Source: Elysia marginata (lineage: Eukaryota > Mollusca > Gastropoda > Plakobranchidae). Taken from it: DNA of 39,132 nt. Both the position numbers and the translations under genes were made by a program. The notes beneath the pieces were generated by a model that was given only the letters and a program-made list of their open reading frames with translations, made no database searches and was not told where the DNA came from. The stretch lies in assembly GCA_019649035.1 (NCBI GenBank), contig BMAT01003338.1, forward strand, positions 123,695 to 162,826, given 5' to 3'. Positions 1 through 11,386 of the stretch are shown in pieces. Every line of letters begins with the position of its first letter. The first letter of the stretch is position 1.

Positions 1-180
1 TGAGCACTATATTTCATGACATAAAAAACCTAAAATCTAAATGAATGAAAAGATAGATACAGAAAAATATTAAAAAAAGGTTAGAAAGGCATACCTTACG
101 ACGAACTTCCTAGTCGTTTCAATATTTTGTAAGCTCCTCTTAACAATTTGAAAACTTTTTAGACCATGTACTCCGTCAGG

Positions 181-310
181 TAGAGAGATAGATGAACATA
201 TAGATACTGTATATAGATAAAGAAAAAACAGACACATAGATATACTATATTCACAGTAATTTTAGATAGATAGATATCGATAGAATAATAAATGGATAGA
301 TTGATAAACA
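181..310. repeat. Degenerate GATA-type microsatellite
   Basis: Repeated agatagat words are interrupted by many substitutions, so this looks like an old, decayed tetranucleotide array. The rest of 1-1370 is AT-rich and shows no gene, RNA or recognisable element. Confidence 0.6.
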
Positions 311-1376
311 AGTTTGATATTCATGAATGAAGTCACAAATATTATGGCGAATAGTGATGAACCTATCTATTTAAATAGATCGAGCGATAGATACTCGAAA
401 ATTGTAAATTGGTAAAACTCTAAAAAAAAATCTGCTGTTCTTCCAGAAAATCGGTACAGAACAAATATCCTGATATTTTCAGCTAAAAAAAACCAAACAG
501 AATTGTTGTTCTGTAATTATTATTCACTAATTATTATCTGTACTTGAAGAGTGGATCCTAAACGTTAGGTTATAGTGCTCCTAAATTTCAGAATCAATAG
601 AATTTCTCAACTACTGACACGCTTGCAATATTTACTAAAAGACGGAATTTATTTCTCCTTTATTATGTAGGCGAAATATGCTAAAAATCACAAGGTTTGA
701 CGGGGTTTGGTGGCATTTTTCCCATGTGCCTTACTTATCCACAAAGAACCAGGTTGGTTAATAGCAATGGTAGTAACATCATGTGGAATTAAAAAAAAAC
801 GTACAGCAGTTTTTGGTGGCTAGTGAAGTTACATTAAAACAGGTAGATTAGTTGTTTAATTCTGTAAGTCCTCCGCTCCATAAAGTCGAAAGGAGGCACA
901 TTCTATCTTCGCTGTCGCTCATGGACTGCCCAGTCGTCTTTTTTGACAGAAATTGTGCGTCGTTTCTCGTGCTAAGAGGATTTTGTTAGTGTTAGTGCCC
1001 TATTTCTACACTCAATGATACAGTGAGGGCTGGAAATAGATAACTGGATTTAGAAATCATAATACTTAGAACTTGGTAGAAATGTGAGACTGAGAGAGGT
1101 CTGTGTTATTACATTGAGAGAAACTAGGTTGCTTGACCTAACTATGAATGGTTCTTCAGCCCAGATACTTCACGATCTGTTGGATAAAATCATGAACAAC
1201 TCAAATATTGGATATTGTCAGGTGTGCTTTAAATTTCAGATAATAGGTTCAAAGGAGACTTGGTGTTATATAAACTTATTCAGGTTTGTATTTTCATTGT
1301 AGATTAGTAGCTACACTCTTTTAGTCTTATCTTTTGCTCGTCAAAAGTTCGAAGGAAAGAACACATGGGAGACACT

Positions 1377-1540
1377 ATGAAAGAGAGATAGAGGAAGGGA
1401 AACAAAGAGAGATAGAGATAAATATAGAGAGAGGGGAGCGAAAGAAATAAGGAAAGAAACAGAGAAGGGAGAGAGGAAAGGAAAAAGAGAAAGAGAGATG
1501 AGTAAGAGATAGATAGATAGATAGATAGATAGAGAGAGAC

Positions 1541-1588
<48 letters not shown>
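1377..1588. repeat. Purine-rich GA/GATA microsatellite block
   Basis: An almost entirely purine plus strand contains a (GATA)n core at about 1506-1532 and a clean (AG)n run at 1547-1587. The open frame on the opposite strand is only Ser-Leu repeat translation and is not a gene. The stretch from 1589 to 2150 is AT-rich with nothing recognised. Confidence 0.9.
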
Positions 1589-1590
<2 letters not shown>

Positions 1591-2149
1591 CTTTCACCGT
1601 GCCATGTTTGTTAAAAGATAAATACACGTGTAATGAGTAAATAGAAAGGCAAGCAGGGGCAAAGATAAGTTTAAAGAAATATCCTTAATTAAAAAAGGGG
1701 ATCACATCTCATTGATTGAAGCCCTTCTGTCTGTTTGAGGCAGGCACTTTCCCACGAAGTTCAAAGAAGAAAAGATTATGTGCGTTGGGGTGAGTGGGAT
1801 ATGAATACGGAGGATCAAAGATTGCTACAAACAGCTGATGCCTTAGAAAGAAATTAAAATATGAAGGCAAAATAAAACCCATATATGAAAAAAACACGGA
1901 AAAAGGGGATGGATGGAGGCAGGGAGTTAGTAGAACTAGAAGTGAACCATTGCGGTAATCTGGAAATAACAACTAAAATATTAAATTTGTCGTCATTGAC
2001 TAACACAGTACTTTTCCTTCTGCAGTTTAAACATCTCCCAACATCCACTCAATATATTTCAATGCAACGGAAATTTGTACACAGGGCTCACGTGCAAAGG
2101 GAACAATATAGAATTATCTCCCCTTTAACACAGTTGAGTTTTTTTTAGT

Positions 2150-2230
2150 AATAAAAATGATGATAATAATAATAATAATATTAATAACAATAACAATAAT
2201 AAAAAATGATAATAATCGTAATAATAATAG
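2150..2230. repeat. AAT-rich tail at the LINE 3' end
   Basis: Repeats of aat, aac and aag triplets abut the 3' terminus of the minus-strand LINE that follows. Some non-LTR elements end in short A/T-rich simple repeats rather than poly(A). Read on the element's own strand this is an ATT-type tail, so I take it as the element's tail, possibly expanded after insertion. Confidence 0.6.
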
Positions 2231-3665
2231 GTTTATTTTTATAGCACGTCCCCTATATAGGAACTCAAAGCGCTTTACATAAAATCTTAACAAACATAAT
2301 CTATGCTCTAAAATGTTTACAGGTATATCACATATTAAAAAGTACTCAGCTATAAATATAAAAGCGTACAAAAAGTTGCATGCTTTCAAATTAGACTTAA
2401 AAGATGGTAGCGTCTTTACATTTTGAAAAGAAGTCGAAAGATTGTTCCATCTGCTCTTTGATAAGACTATGCTCTTTGACCAAGGCTGTTCAGGTCGAAT
2501 CGAAGTTTAAAAAGTATTTTTTTTCGAAGAAGGGACATAGGGTTTGATTGAATCTTTCAAATAGTTGGGGATTTGCCGATCATTATGGCACTAAAAGGCA
2601 AGAGATACAATTTTGTAACGTATGCGGGATGAAATTGGCAACCAATACAAGTTTTTTACTTGTGTCTTTTTGATGATTTCAAACTGAACCTAGCAGAATT
2701 ATTTTGAATTTTTTGTAACTGACTAAGATTGTTTTCAGTAGCACCAACCAAAAGGGAATTACATTAGTCTAGTGTCGACAATACCAGAGTACAAGCTACT
2801 TTGTTTGCACTTTCTTTTGTTAAATATTATCTATTTTGTGAAACTCTGCTAAGTTCTAAATAACGAACCTTTTTTTAAATGAGATATTTGATCATCTGAT
2901 GCAAGATTATCTATTTTGTGAAACTCTGCGAAGTTCTAAATAACGAACCTTTTTTTAAATGAGATATTTGATCATCTGATGTAAGATTATCTATTTTGTG
3001 AAATTCTGCGAAGTTCTAAATAACGAACCTTTTTTAAAATGAGATATTTGATCATCTGATGATTCATATTCATTTAAACCACCCAGGTTTACATTATCTT
3101 CTTAGAAATCAGAATATTTTCACCGCAATGTTCCAAAGATGAAATACAAATTGATCTTCTTTATTTTACTTGTGCCAACGACCATGATTTCTATTTATTC
3201 CCCATTAAGTTAAAGTTTGTTTGAAAACATCCAGGCCATAACTTCACTTATTCAGTTCTGAGTAGAATTATGTAAGCCGACACAGTCCTCACTTTTTGTT
3301 ATATTTATATAACTGGGTGTCGTCAGCACTTAAATGATGACGAAATCCATGTAAAGTAGGGAATTTGAAGTGGGGTATGAATACAACGAGAAAATGGGCC
3401 CTATGATAGAATGATCCCCGAGGAACACCGTATCTAAGAAAACTTTTCTCAGAATGATACCCTTCTGCACTAACACTAACAGTTTGCGTTCTATTTTCTA
3501 AATATGAAGCTACCCACTTCAAAGCGTGATCTCTAAAACCAAAAGAAATTTCCAGTTGTCTTAAGACTATTTGATGGCCTAAAGTGTCGAAAGCAGCAGG
3601 TAGATCAAGTATTGATAGAATTGTTTGACTGTATCATTGAAATAATTACCACTGTGGAATATTGC
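2231..3665 (-). mobile_element. Truncated non-LTR retrotransposon (CR1/L2/Rex-like LINE), RT to 3' end
   Basis: Translated on the minus strand, this region carries the ordered reverse-transcriptase motifs of a LINE. They are LDLPAAFDT (motif A, about 3585-3609), SYLENRTQ and YGVPRGS (about 3414-3510), SADDTQLY (the catalytic YADD position, about 3305-3330) and LNGE-stop-IEIMVVGTSK (about 3165-3215). The order, spacing and LNGxKTEI signature are typical of the CR1/L2/Rex group. The copy is dead: there are in-frame stops after the ADD motif, the YADD tyrosine is serine, and the 5' part with the endonuclease is missing, the usual result of 5' truncation at insertion. The 3' end, near an AAAGCGCTTTACATAA segment, faces the AAT-rich tail. 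The exact clade is not settled, and the 5' boundary near 3665 is approximate. Confidence 0.88.
2826..3061. repeat. 80-bp tandem repeat, about 3 copies, inside the LINE
   Basis: The word ctattttgtg recurs at 2831, 2911 and 2991, exactly 80 bp apart. The three units are nearly identical, differing by a few substitutions (gctaag versus gcgaag, actctg versus attctg). The array sits between the RT motifs and the 3' end of the decayed LINE, so it is a local expansion of element sequence. Confidence 0.95.
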
Positions 3666-3789
3666 CTTCTAGTATGGCACCTCACTGGAAGTCTGTGTTC
3701 GCCAGGTTCTAATCTAGATAAAAGGTTGTGGTCCTAACTTGCTTTTGTCCAAACAATTTTTTTGTCCTCTCGACTGTTCGATCTAGAAT

Positions 3790-4080
3790 GATTTAACCCT
3801 CGGGCTTCCAGACGGAACCAGACAACAAAGCGTCTTCGCTGAGGGGGGCCCATAGGGGTGTGTGTGACGAGGGAGCAAATATTGCGCGCCAGGTTGTGAT
3901 TGGAATAGCCGCTACCGGTACCTCACCAGCAACAGCGGGGACCTGCCTATCTGCACGTGAGAGGCGGGGGGAGGTGTGAGCTGGCTTGCCTTGCGGCACT
4001 GCTCGCTGCCTGCGATGACAACACGATTAGCTCACAACGGCCTGTGGTTGACGGGTTTCTGGGGGGCAAACAAACTTACA
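3790..4080. other. GC- and CpG-rich block of unknown nature
   Basis: About 290 bp stands out from AT-rich surroundings, with many CpG dinucleotides and three runs of six G. Both strands contain short open frames without recognisable domains. It could be a small CpG island or the remains of another mobile element. It lies just upstream, in element orientation, of the LINE fragment, but I could not read LINE protein in it. Confidence 0.45.
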
Positions 4081-4764
4081 CTATAATTGTTATCTTCTTA
4101 GAGCATCGCGGGTTTTTTGTGCGTTTGAGTTTCAATAAGGATTTTTCTTTAGTGAGTAGAATTTTAAAATGTTTAAGTCTGTGTGATTTTTCTCCCTTTC
4201 AATTGGTACATCTAGACCTTTGTTGTTTACAAGTTGGATTATTTCAATCTTTTTTTGTTTGTTTACTATTGTCTTCAGGCACAATGTTTTTAAAACTTTG
4301 CTCAGAAACTTTTTGTTCTTACCCATTCTGGTTCTTTTCAAGTCATCTCAGATCACACGTAGCAACTTCATGATACAAACAGCTCAAAAATATCACTGGA
4401 TGAAAAGTCAGAGTCCAGTATCGATAATTATACTTGCTCCTTTTAAGTAAGCAACACGACGTCCTCAAGCAGTAATAATTTGAAAACTAAAAAAAATCAA
4501 CAAACAAACCAAACGAATTCCTATTAATTTGTGGAAGGGTAAACGTGTAGGCCTAGGACAGTCTTAACAAACCCTTTGAAGTATGAAATAATAATTGAGC
4601 TGAGTAAACTCGAAGTTTTCTTCAACTTCAAAAAGTTACGTTCACTGCGCTTAATTTGGCGACCATCTCATACATTTGAGGCATTTCATAGAAAAAAAAG
4701 TGTTCCAGGTCTTACTATGCCTCCTACGTGGATCATTGATTTACTAATTTCTTAGTACTGGAAC

Positions 4765-4980
4765 CGCAGTGTGGCACTATGGTTAACGCTTAACAAATAC
4801 TTTATCATAGTTGAAGGTTCGATACCCAACAATGGCCACACGGCTATAGACAATGTGAAATTATTTGAGCGTCTAACAGAAAAGCGATACTGTAAGCCAT
4901 GAGTTATTAGTTGAATTTGCTCTGGTATGTACTAACTTGTCTAGAGCTGGCTTACGGTGGGGGCAATAATATAGAAATCT
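4765..4980 (+). mobile_element. tRNA-headed SINE relic
   Basis: A tRNA-like head carries an A-box-like segment tggcactatgg (4772-4782) and a perfect B box ggttcgatacc (4816-4826), at a spacing normal for an internal RNA polymerase III promoter. Downstream are about 150 bp of unrelated sequence with an 8-bp inverted repeat (gtaagcca 4892-4899, tggcttac 4948-4955). The head resembles tRNA-derived SINEs common in invertebrates. I see no clear target-site duplication, so the boundaries are estimates. Confidence 0.5.
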
Positions 4981-5442
4981 TTTCTTTCTAACTCATTCAG
5001 ATTTTCTGACATCATCATCATTAATTTTCATCCAGAAACTATTTCCAGGCTTATATTTTCCTCTTATTGTTTTTTTTTATCTGCCCAATGTTCTCCCTAC
5101 TTGCAAGTTTTTTTTTTCTAGTATCCTTTTTTTCCAGTCTACACGTTGCGCTCATTTACATACAAGATATTAAGCAAGCCCTGTCAAATACACATGCATC
5201 GGGGAAGTCTGCATCTTCTCTCTTAACTGTTTCTCTTGCGATGCTACCTTTTACAGAATTTTAATCAGTAAATTGCTTTAGTGTTTTTTTCAAATACTGT
5301 AGAAAAAGTGCAGTAGTTTCAAGTACCAAAATGATGATTTGCTCATTTAAAACTTTTGCTTTGTTGTGATGATTTTTAAGACAGAATGCTATTAAACTTG
5401 TGCGGAAAAAACCTTTATTTAAAACTAGTTGGACAACTAGAC
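4981..5442. other. AT-rich noncoding stretch
   Basis: There are T-rich runs and short open frames with no recognisable protein. Nothing else was seen. Confidence 0.5.
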
Positions 5443-5468
5443 GGTCGCCTTGAGTGCACGACCTGCAG

Positions 5469-5570
5469 GATTTGTATGTTTGAAAGACTGTGAGTTTGAA
5501 AAAGAAAAAGGAAGGAATAATTACGAGGACTTGGTTAACGCTGTACAGCCGTGCAGTCAATGTTACGCAG
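5469..5570 (+). CDS. Weak candidate coding exon, unrecognised
   Basis: A strong 5' splice-site match, gcag|gtgagt, falls at 5570/5571. The preceding sequence is open in one frame from about 5443 and continues past the donor to a stop near 5594. A possible acceptor, ctgcag, ends at 5468, but its pyrimidine tract is poor. The in-frame peptide contains CLKDCEFEKEKGRNNYEDL and later CSQC, a charged stretch with two Cys pairs. I recognise no family, and no flanking exon can be paired with it. It could be chance or part of an unknown gene. Confidence 0.15.
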
Positions 5571-5599
5571 GTGAGTCTTTTTGTCTTATCTAAGCGGTT

Positions 5600-7625
5600 A
5601 AATAATTTATAGTAAAATAAAAATAGGAAAAAAAACACAAAAAGGCCGCACCTTGAGATGATGACAAGTTGATGCTGTGGTGAGTTTTATTTGACAAAAG
5701 GCTGGGCATCTTTTGTCTGCTAGACTCAACACGAAATTAGGACTCCCTTTTTTCCACCTGCTAGCACGAACTTTCCCACGCTCTGATAACATGCTTTGTT
5801 TTAATTGCGAATAATCAAAGATAGCCACACACTAAAAAGGTAAACATTTGAAATTTCAAAGCTGCAGCCAAAATTTAAAAATCTTTTAAAAGAAATGCGA
5901 ATATGCGAATTTCAAGGAAGAAAAAAAAGAAACTCACAGTCACATCACAGTCATCGGTAAGGGTAGAAAAAATGATTCTTATCTCGTAAATTAAATTACA
6001 TTGCTTGCATTCTCTGCAATAATCTAAATTTCATAACTTCCGTTTACCTCTGGTTTTTTTTTGTAAGACTGAAGAAAACCAGCAAGTAGAAATTTTTTAA
6101 ATCGTTCACATTTGAATAAAATTACGGAACACTGCATAAACACTAAAAAGGAAACAGTTGAACATGATGATTAGACACCGAAGAACACTATTGTCGAGGT
6201 GGATAAATACTGAAGATAAGAACAGTAGACGATTATCCAAAAGATCGTGAGATTTTGATATGTTTTTCTTTTATATAGCCTTACGGTATCCTTTTTTCAA
6301 TTCTCGACACATAATATTTTACTCAACGAATTTCATCCAGCGTGCGGCGCATTGATTGTTTGCGTTCTTGAAGGATGGATATAGATACCACGGGAATTCA
6401 TTTAAAAAACAAACGTTGTTATTTCAAACACAAACCGTTTAGGCCTTGAAATGAAATCATAATTTTCACACGAAATGAATTTAAGAGTAATACGTGAAAT
6501 TAAAATCTAGCCAGATCAGCAGATTCTTTTACACCAAGCGCACAACCATGTTCGATGAATTTGGAGGGCTAAAATGTGTTGTCTTGGGCTTATTTTCTCT
6601 CTACTAAGACAACCCTTTCCCCAATACACTCGAGACTCAACGTCCTTAGCTGTGCTCCTATAAAATACGATGTTTCGTTTGATTATCAGTGAATCTAAAT
6701 AAAAACTTTCGATATGCTGATCCCGCTCTTTGGTTGCTGTCCACACGTGCGCAATGCACCTAATATTCTCGATGGTTTGGTTGTCACGTCTCTTTCTCAC
6801 GATGACTAATTTGTGATATGGTGAGATCGAGCGTTGCATGCTCTGATATTTTTGGGAGCCCTTGGTCCTTGAATATTTCCCATGGTATCATTGAGAGAGT
6901 TTTGTTGCTTCTGACCAAGTAAGGGCTAAATCCTGCAAATAACATTACACCGAACGGCGGAAAAGCTTAAGGTCGTGTTTTTCCAGATATCAGACAAGCT
7001 AAACTAGCCAGTTTACTAACTTCTCGTAGTGTATGCACTTTATACAAGAGTGTTGCCGCAAAATCGAAGAAAGGTTATACATTTATTATCCTTTGGCTGT
7101 ATAGTAAAACATAAAAAAACAAGAATGTCACTTGGGTAAATATACTGCCTGTGCAACGGTTGGTTGATTTTCCTCTGCGAGAGATCTTAATAAGTTGTTT
7201 TATTAGATTTTACAAAAGTCCAACAGAAATGTCTAGTGAATGGCAGACATCAGAAAAATCTCAAACATTCAAAACAATATCTCGACAAGACGAAAACAAA
7301 GCAATAACCATATGTATTACTTCAAACAAAAACTTTACAAAATGTCTTCATCGAAAAAGGAAGCTGTGAGAGAAATTTTGTTAGATCTTTTAATACGTAA
7401 AATGGAAGACGAGAAGGAAGTTGTCTTTGAGACTTTTAAAATTTTATCCGGATTTGTCTTTAAGTGCATTCTTTAGATACCTTAAGAAAACATTTCAAAA
7501 CCGGTAATATGTTTCAATTTTTGAAAATTCTGATTTTGAATTAATAAAAACGAACTTTTAGATGCATTTTTAAAAAATATGCGAAACATAATTCGATTAA
7601 GCGAATCAACGAAAAAGGAGGGCAA
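5600..7625. other. AT-rich noncoding stretch
   Basis: No domain-bearing frame, RNA gene or repeat family was recognised. Short open frames on both strands look random in composition. Confidence 0.5.
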
Positions 7626-7630
7626 TATCG

Positions 7631-7649
7631 CGAGAGAGAGAGAGAGAGC

Positions 7650-7680
<31 letters not shown>

Positions 7681-7681
7681 G

Positions 7682-7721
<40 letters not shown>
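7631..7721. repeat. (GA)n microsatellite with scattered CG interruptions
   Basis: A purine run of about 90 bp on the plus strand is broken by a few gcg and gaaag interruptions. The Arg-Glu and Ser-Leu frames across it are repeat translation. Confidence 0.95.
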
Positions 7722-7729
7722 TATGCATG

Positions 7730-9170
7730 CAGGCACAGATAGAGAGACAGAATGCGAGGATCACACCTGAAATGATTGATCTCTATCTCCCCCCTCATCA
7801 GTCGCAAAGCAAGTGGAGCTTGGGACAGGATGAGGTGTGCGCGCTGCCAATATCCTCACATGGAAGCTGTAAAAATGCAAAATTACATGGCTGGTTACAC
7901 ATGCATTGTCTTTCTAACGAAACGAAATAAAATTTAATGGAGAGTGCGAATTTATTCGTTTTTCACACTAACTTCCAATAAAACCGTTTCCTCTACACAA
8001 AGATACAATCATTCTCTCTTAGCCAATAATTGTTGAACAATATCCGCTCCTGGCACGGCTGGAAGCTCAGGTTTCCCGACACTTTGAAACCCGAAGCCAA
8101 CCAGAGCCACTTGGATTTCACTGGTCAACCGCCTGCCCCGATTTGGCCTGTTGATTTCTAATCAACTTGTCTCTTCCATTCAAAGCATGGTGATTCATGG
8201 GCTACCGGTTTTCATTAAAAAAAAACCCAGCAAAGATAATTTCACTTTTCTTTGATTTTAAATGTAGTTCCTTTCTATTGTGAGTGTGTTTCCGTTTATG
8301 AAAGTCACGAACGCTTTGAAGATGTTTTGCACATCAATGTTACACTCGGAATTTCCAAATGCTGCGAAACTGCTTACCAGCTGGTTTTCTTATTAAAACT
8401 TTTCTCTCCGCCTTTTGATTACATTTTCTTTTCTTTTCTTTTTTGAATACTATTCTTAATAGAACCAAAACTGAAGAATGACTGAAGAGTTTTTACATGA
8501 AAGTATATATTTTTTAACATTGCATGTATAAAGTTTCTTTTATTTCCAACTGCTTCGAGTAAATAATTATTAAAAAATTCTTTAAACTCTGTCACGTGTA
8601 GATTATCTTTAATGTTGCGTGTCACTCGCTCATAGAAACCTGCGTTATAATTATAAAATATATTTTTCTATCAGATATATCTGTATATTTTGAAACACCA
8701 ATTTTGAATTTGGTCCTTTGCAAAGCAACAAGCTGAAAACTCTTTAAAACAAAATGCACTTCAATAATGTTTCAGATGGAAAAGAGAAAAATAAACAAAA
8801 GAAAAATAAACGCTAACAATGGAAAGTTGACTGCTTCATGATTTCATATTGTCAAGTACGAGCCACTGACCACATTGCATTTATGCATTTTTTAAACTCT
8901 CATAAAAACAGATACGGTAACTATCGCCTCACAAACATTGTTAATACTCAAAACATTGAATTAATAATGTACCTTTGTTATGCCTACCGCTGCAAAGGCA
9001 CACCCATGAACTATGTAATATTCTGTTAATGAATTTGTGAAATTGACATTGCACTGCTCGGTAAGTCCTGAGATGAGTGAGAAAAGAAAAACTTCTCTAG
9101 CTTACCAGAGCAAAATAAGCGGCACACAGTACCAACAGAAAATGTTTGTGTTTTTCTGCTTTGCCTTTAT
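7730..9170. other. AT-rich noncoding stretch
   Basis: A segment at 8040-8165 is less AT-rich than its surroundings but gives no recognisable protein. No RNA gene or repeat family was seen. Confidence 0.5.
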
Positions 9171-9172
9171 TG

Positions 9173-9309
9173 GAAAGAAAGAAAGAAAGAGAGAGAGAGA
9201 AAGAGAGAGAGAGAAAGAGATAGAGTGAGAGACGGGGTGAGAGAGTGTGAGAGAGAGAGGAGAGAGAGAAGGGAGATAGATAGATAGATAGATAGAGAGA
9301 TAGAGAGAT

Positions 9310-9356
<47 letters not shown>

Positions 9357-9370
9357 GTGTATGTGTGTTT
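9173..9370. repeat. Compound GAAA/GA/GATA/GT microsatellite
   Basis: In order, there is a short gaaa run, mixed GA with gtga interruptions, a GATA run near 9275-9312, a clean (GA)n to 9353, and then a short GT-rich end. This compound structure is typical of an array that grew and decayed repeatedly. Confidence 0.92.
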
Positions 9371-9571
9371 TAGAGGGAGCAGTATTTGTTAGTGAAAAGG
9401 AAAAAATATTCAGTTGCGTTTAAGTGCTCGCGTTATTTTAAACAACCAATAAAACCAATTAAACATTCAATGGCCCTGTACCTGTATTACTATTAGCGCC
9501 GCCTACACTATTGTTCTGATATCTTGTATCCTATTCGATGGAAATGCCATTGAACACGCAAACAGCAAACG

Positions 9572-9876
9572 TTAGGTTAGGTTGTTTAAGTTTTAACGTC
9601 TCTTTTCAACTACGAGGTTATATCAGATACGGCGCCTGGGACAATTGAAAGCGTGCTACCACACTGTGATGTAAGGAGCGATTGCATACACCACACCCTG
9701 TCATATTATCCTGACATCGGGCCGACCAGACTTAACACTAAATCTATAATGCCAGACACTAGGCGGATCGGCTGTTAATACCAATTTTAAAGTCCGTGGT
9801 TTGATTCGGCCGGGGATCGAACCACGCACATCTCGAACTCTGACCGAGTGTCTTACCGCTAGGCCACAGAGCCGGT
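9572..9876 (-). mobile_element. tRNA-derived SINE, copy 1
   Basis: Read on the minus strand, the element begins ccggctctgtggcctagcgg. It carries an A box, tggcctagcgg (complement of 9856-9866), and a perfect B box, ggttcgatccc (complement of 9813-9823), so the head derives from a tRNA and would act as an RNA polymerase III promoter. About 200 bp of non-tRNA body follow, ending caacctaacctaa. It is flanked by an imperfect target-site duplication, caaacagcaaacg (9559-9571) and caaatagctaacg (9877-9889), matching at 11 of 13 positions. The length is about 305 bp. The copy at 15454-15730 belongs to the same family, in opposite orientation. Confidence 0.92.
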
Positions 9877-9889
9877 CAAATAGCTAACG

Positions 9890-10360
9890 AAGGCCTGCAC
9901 AACAAAAGTTTTGAAGGAAACACTAGTGGTTGGCTTTATCTAAACATCACCTGAGGGGTCAAAATTCTTGAGCGCTGGTCAAGCTGGCCAACCCTAGTAT
10001 GTATTAATCTGGACGTGGATGGATTCCCGTTAGATTGGGCTTGTCAGCCGATGCGGCCCTGGACTGCCCTGATAAAAGCTCTCGCGCTACTTCTCCATGC
10101 ATGTGGTATCCTAAGCTCCATCGCCCTCCGCCTATTAGATTTGGATTTAGTTGGGATAGAGAATGGCTACCAAGGAAAAAGGTGAGTGACCCTGGCACCA
10201 TTCCACATTAGGCTCTATTAGGGTAATTAAGATTGGCCTCTACTCGCGACGTAAAAATTAAGCTGACCACTAGCGGGCACCTTCCTTCTCTCTTGATTGT
10301 TTGTGTGTGTGAGTCTTTCATACGTGTAAACGTCCCATAATACTTATGGAACTCAGATTA
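9890..10360. other. Less AT-rich stretch with a splice-donor-like site
   Basis: There is no recognised gene. At 10163 an ATG in good context opens seven codons that run into a consensus donor, aaag|gtgagtg, at 10181/10182. This is described as a finding rather than as a gene. Confidence 0.35.
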
Positions 10361-10475
10361 ACACCCCCCCCTAAAAAAAACAACCAAAAAAAAAACAAAA
10401 CAAAAAAAAAACCAGCAAAAAAACAAAACAAAAAAAAAACAACTAATCAAAACAGAACAAAACCAACAAAGTAAA
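10361..10475. repeat. A-rich low-complexity tract
   Basis: A run of eight C (10364-10371) is followed by about 100 bp of A runs punctuated by single C residues. Similar A/C-rich tracts occur at 11033-11065, 13505-13600 and 18001-18040. Confidence 0.85.
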
Positions 10476-11386
10476 ATAAATGACAAAATGTACAGTATCG
10501 GCTGAAACAGTTTGTAATCAGTCAGTAGATAAAAATATGTTTAAATAACTAAAAAGCTTCACAATTTAAATGAGCTTGCAAATTTTCAAAAACGTTAGCT
10601 GTTTTTTTCCCTTTTCCATACAGAGAAAGCAAGAAATAGCCACAACAGACTCATTTATCGCCAGTATAAAAAATAAAGCATAGTACCCAGTTCATTACTA
10701 GTGTTATTATGACTACACGGGTTGGGCGCGCCTCCATGAATTCCCAAAATCCACTCTGTCTGGTGCACTCATATAGTACATTGTGTTATCTTGTCACTTG
10801 TGATGCATCTTTGGATGCTTATATGTATTCCAGACTCAGCCGCTAAGCCCATACCATCTGGTTATAAATTCCCAACACCTTAAGTTCTGTTGCTCTTAAA
10901 AGGCTCCTACTTTGTATGCGCATTATTTTACAAGTACATCTGTTTCCACGCAAAAGTCTCTTTTATATGCGTCAATGCAAAAAGTTAGCCAAAAAAAAGA
11001 CGGAGATAACTTAACCGGCTTAAGACCCTCCAAAAAAAAAAACAACAACAACAAACAAAAAACAATATGAGATACGTTTTTGAAGTTGTAGTTATTTTTT
11101 TGTTTTATTTACAGACCACCACCCTTATATGAAGCATAAAAGTATACTCACACATAGCTTTAGGACAGATTTCCCACCAAATCGCGTGAGTGAAAGACCT
11201 CCGAAGAATGTTATATTTGGCAGGATTATCTTGGGGACATGAATACTTTTATTACATGGCTACCCAAAGATATCCGTTATCAGACGAAAACTGATAAGGG
11301 TCTAGAAAAAGTTTTCTCTTTATTTCTTTAACAGAATGTTGAACGCATTTTCTGAAACTTTCTAGCCATTTTGGACCCAACTAGAA

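Noticed and set aside
1304-1627. Ser/Leu-rich 107-codon frame, and similar Arg/Glu or Ser/Leu frames at 7482-7807, 9037-9228, 19843-20293 and 24956-25238
   Set aside because: They are translations of GA/CT microsatellites, open on both strands in several frames, with no non-repeat domain.
3793-3999. Pro/Ala-rich minus-strand frame in the GC-rich block
   Set aside because: High GC lowers stop frequency, and the frame shows no domain and no continuation into the LINE protein.
7342-7476. 44-codon frame with a good ATG context (MSSSKKEAVREILLDLLIRK and onwards)
   Set aside because: It is helix-like and charged, but there is no promoter-like motif, splice signal, poly(A) signal or family match nearby; frames of this length are common by chance.
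9813-9866. Functional tRNA genes at the SINE heads
   Set aside because: A and B boxes are present, but they are attached to long non-tRNA bodies with target-site duplications, so these are SINEs.
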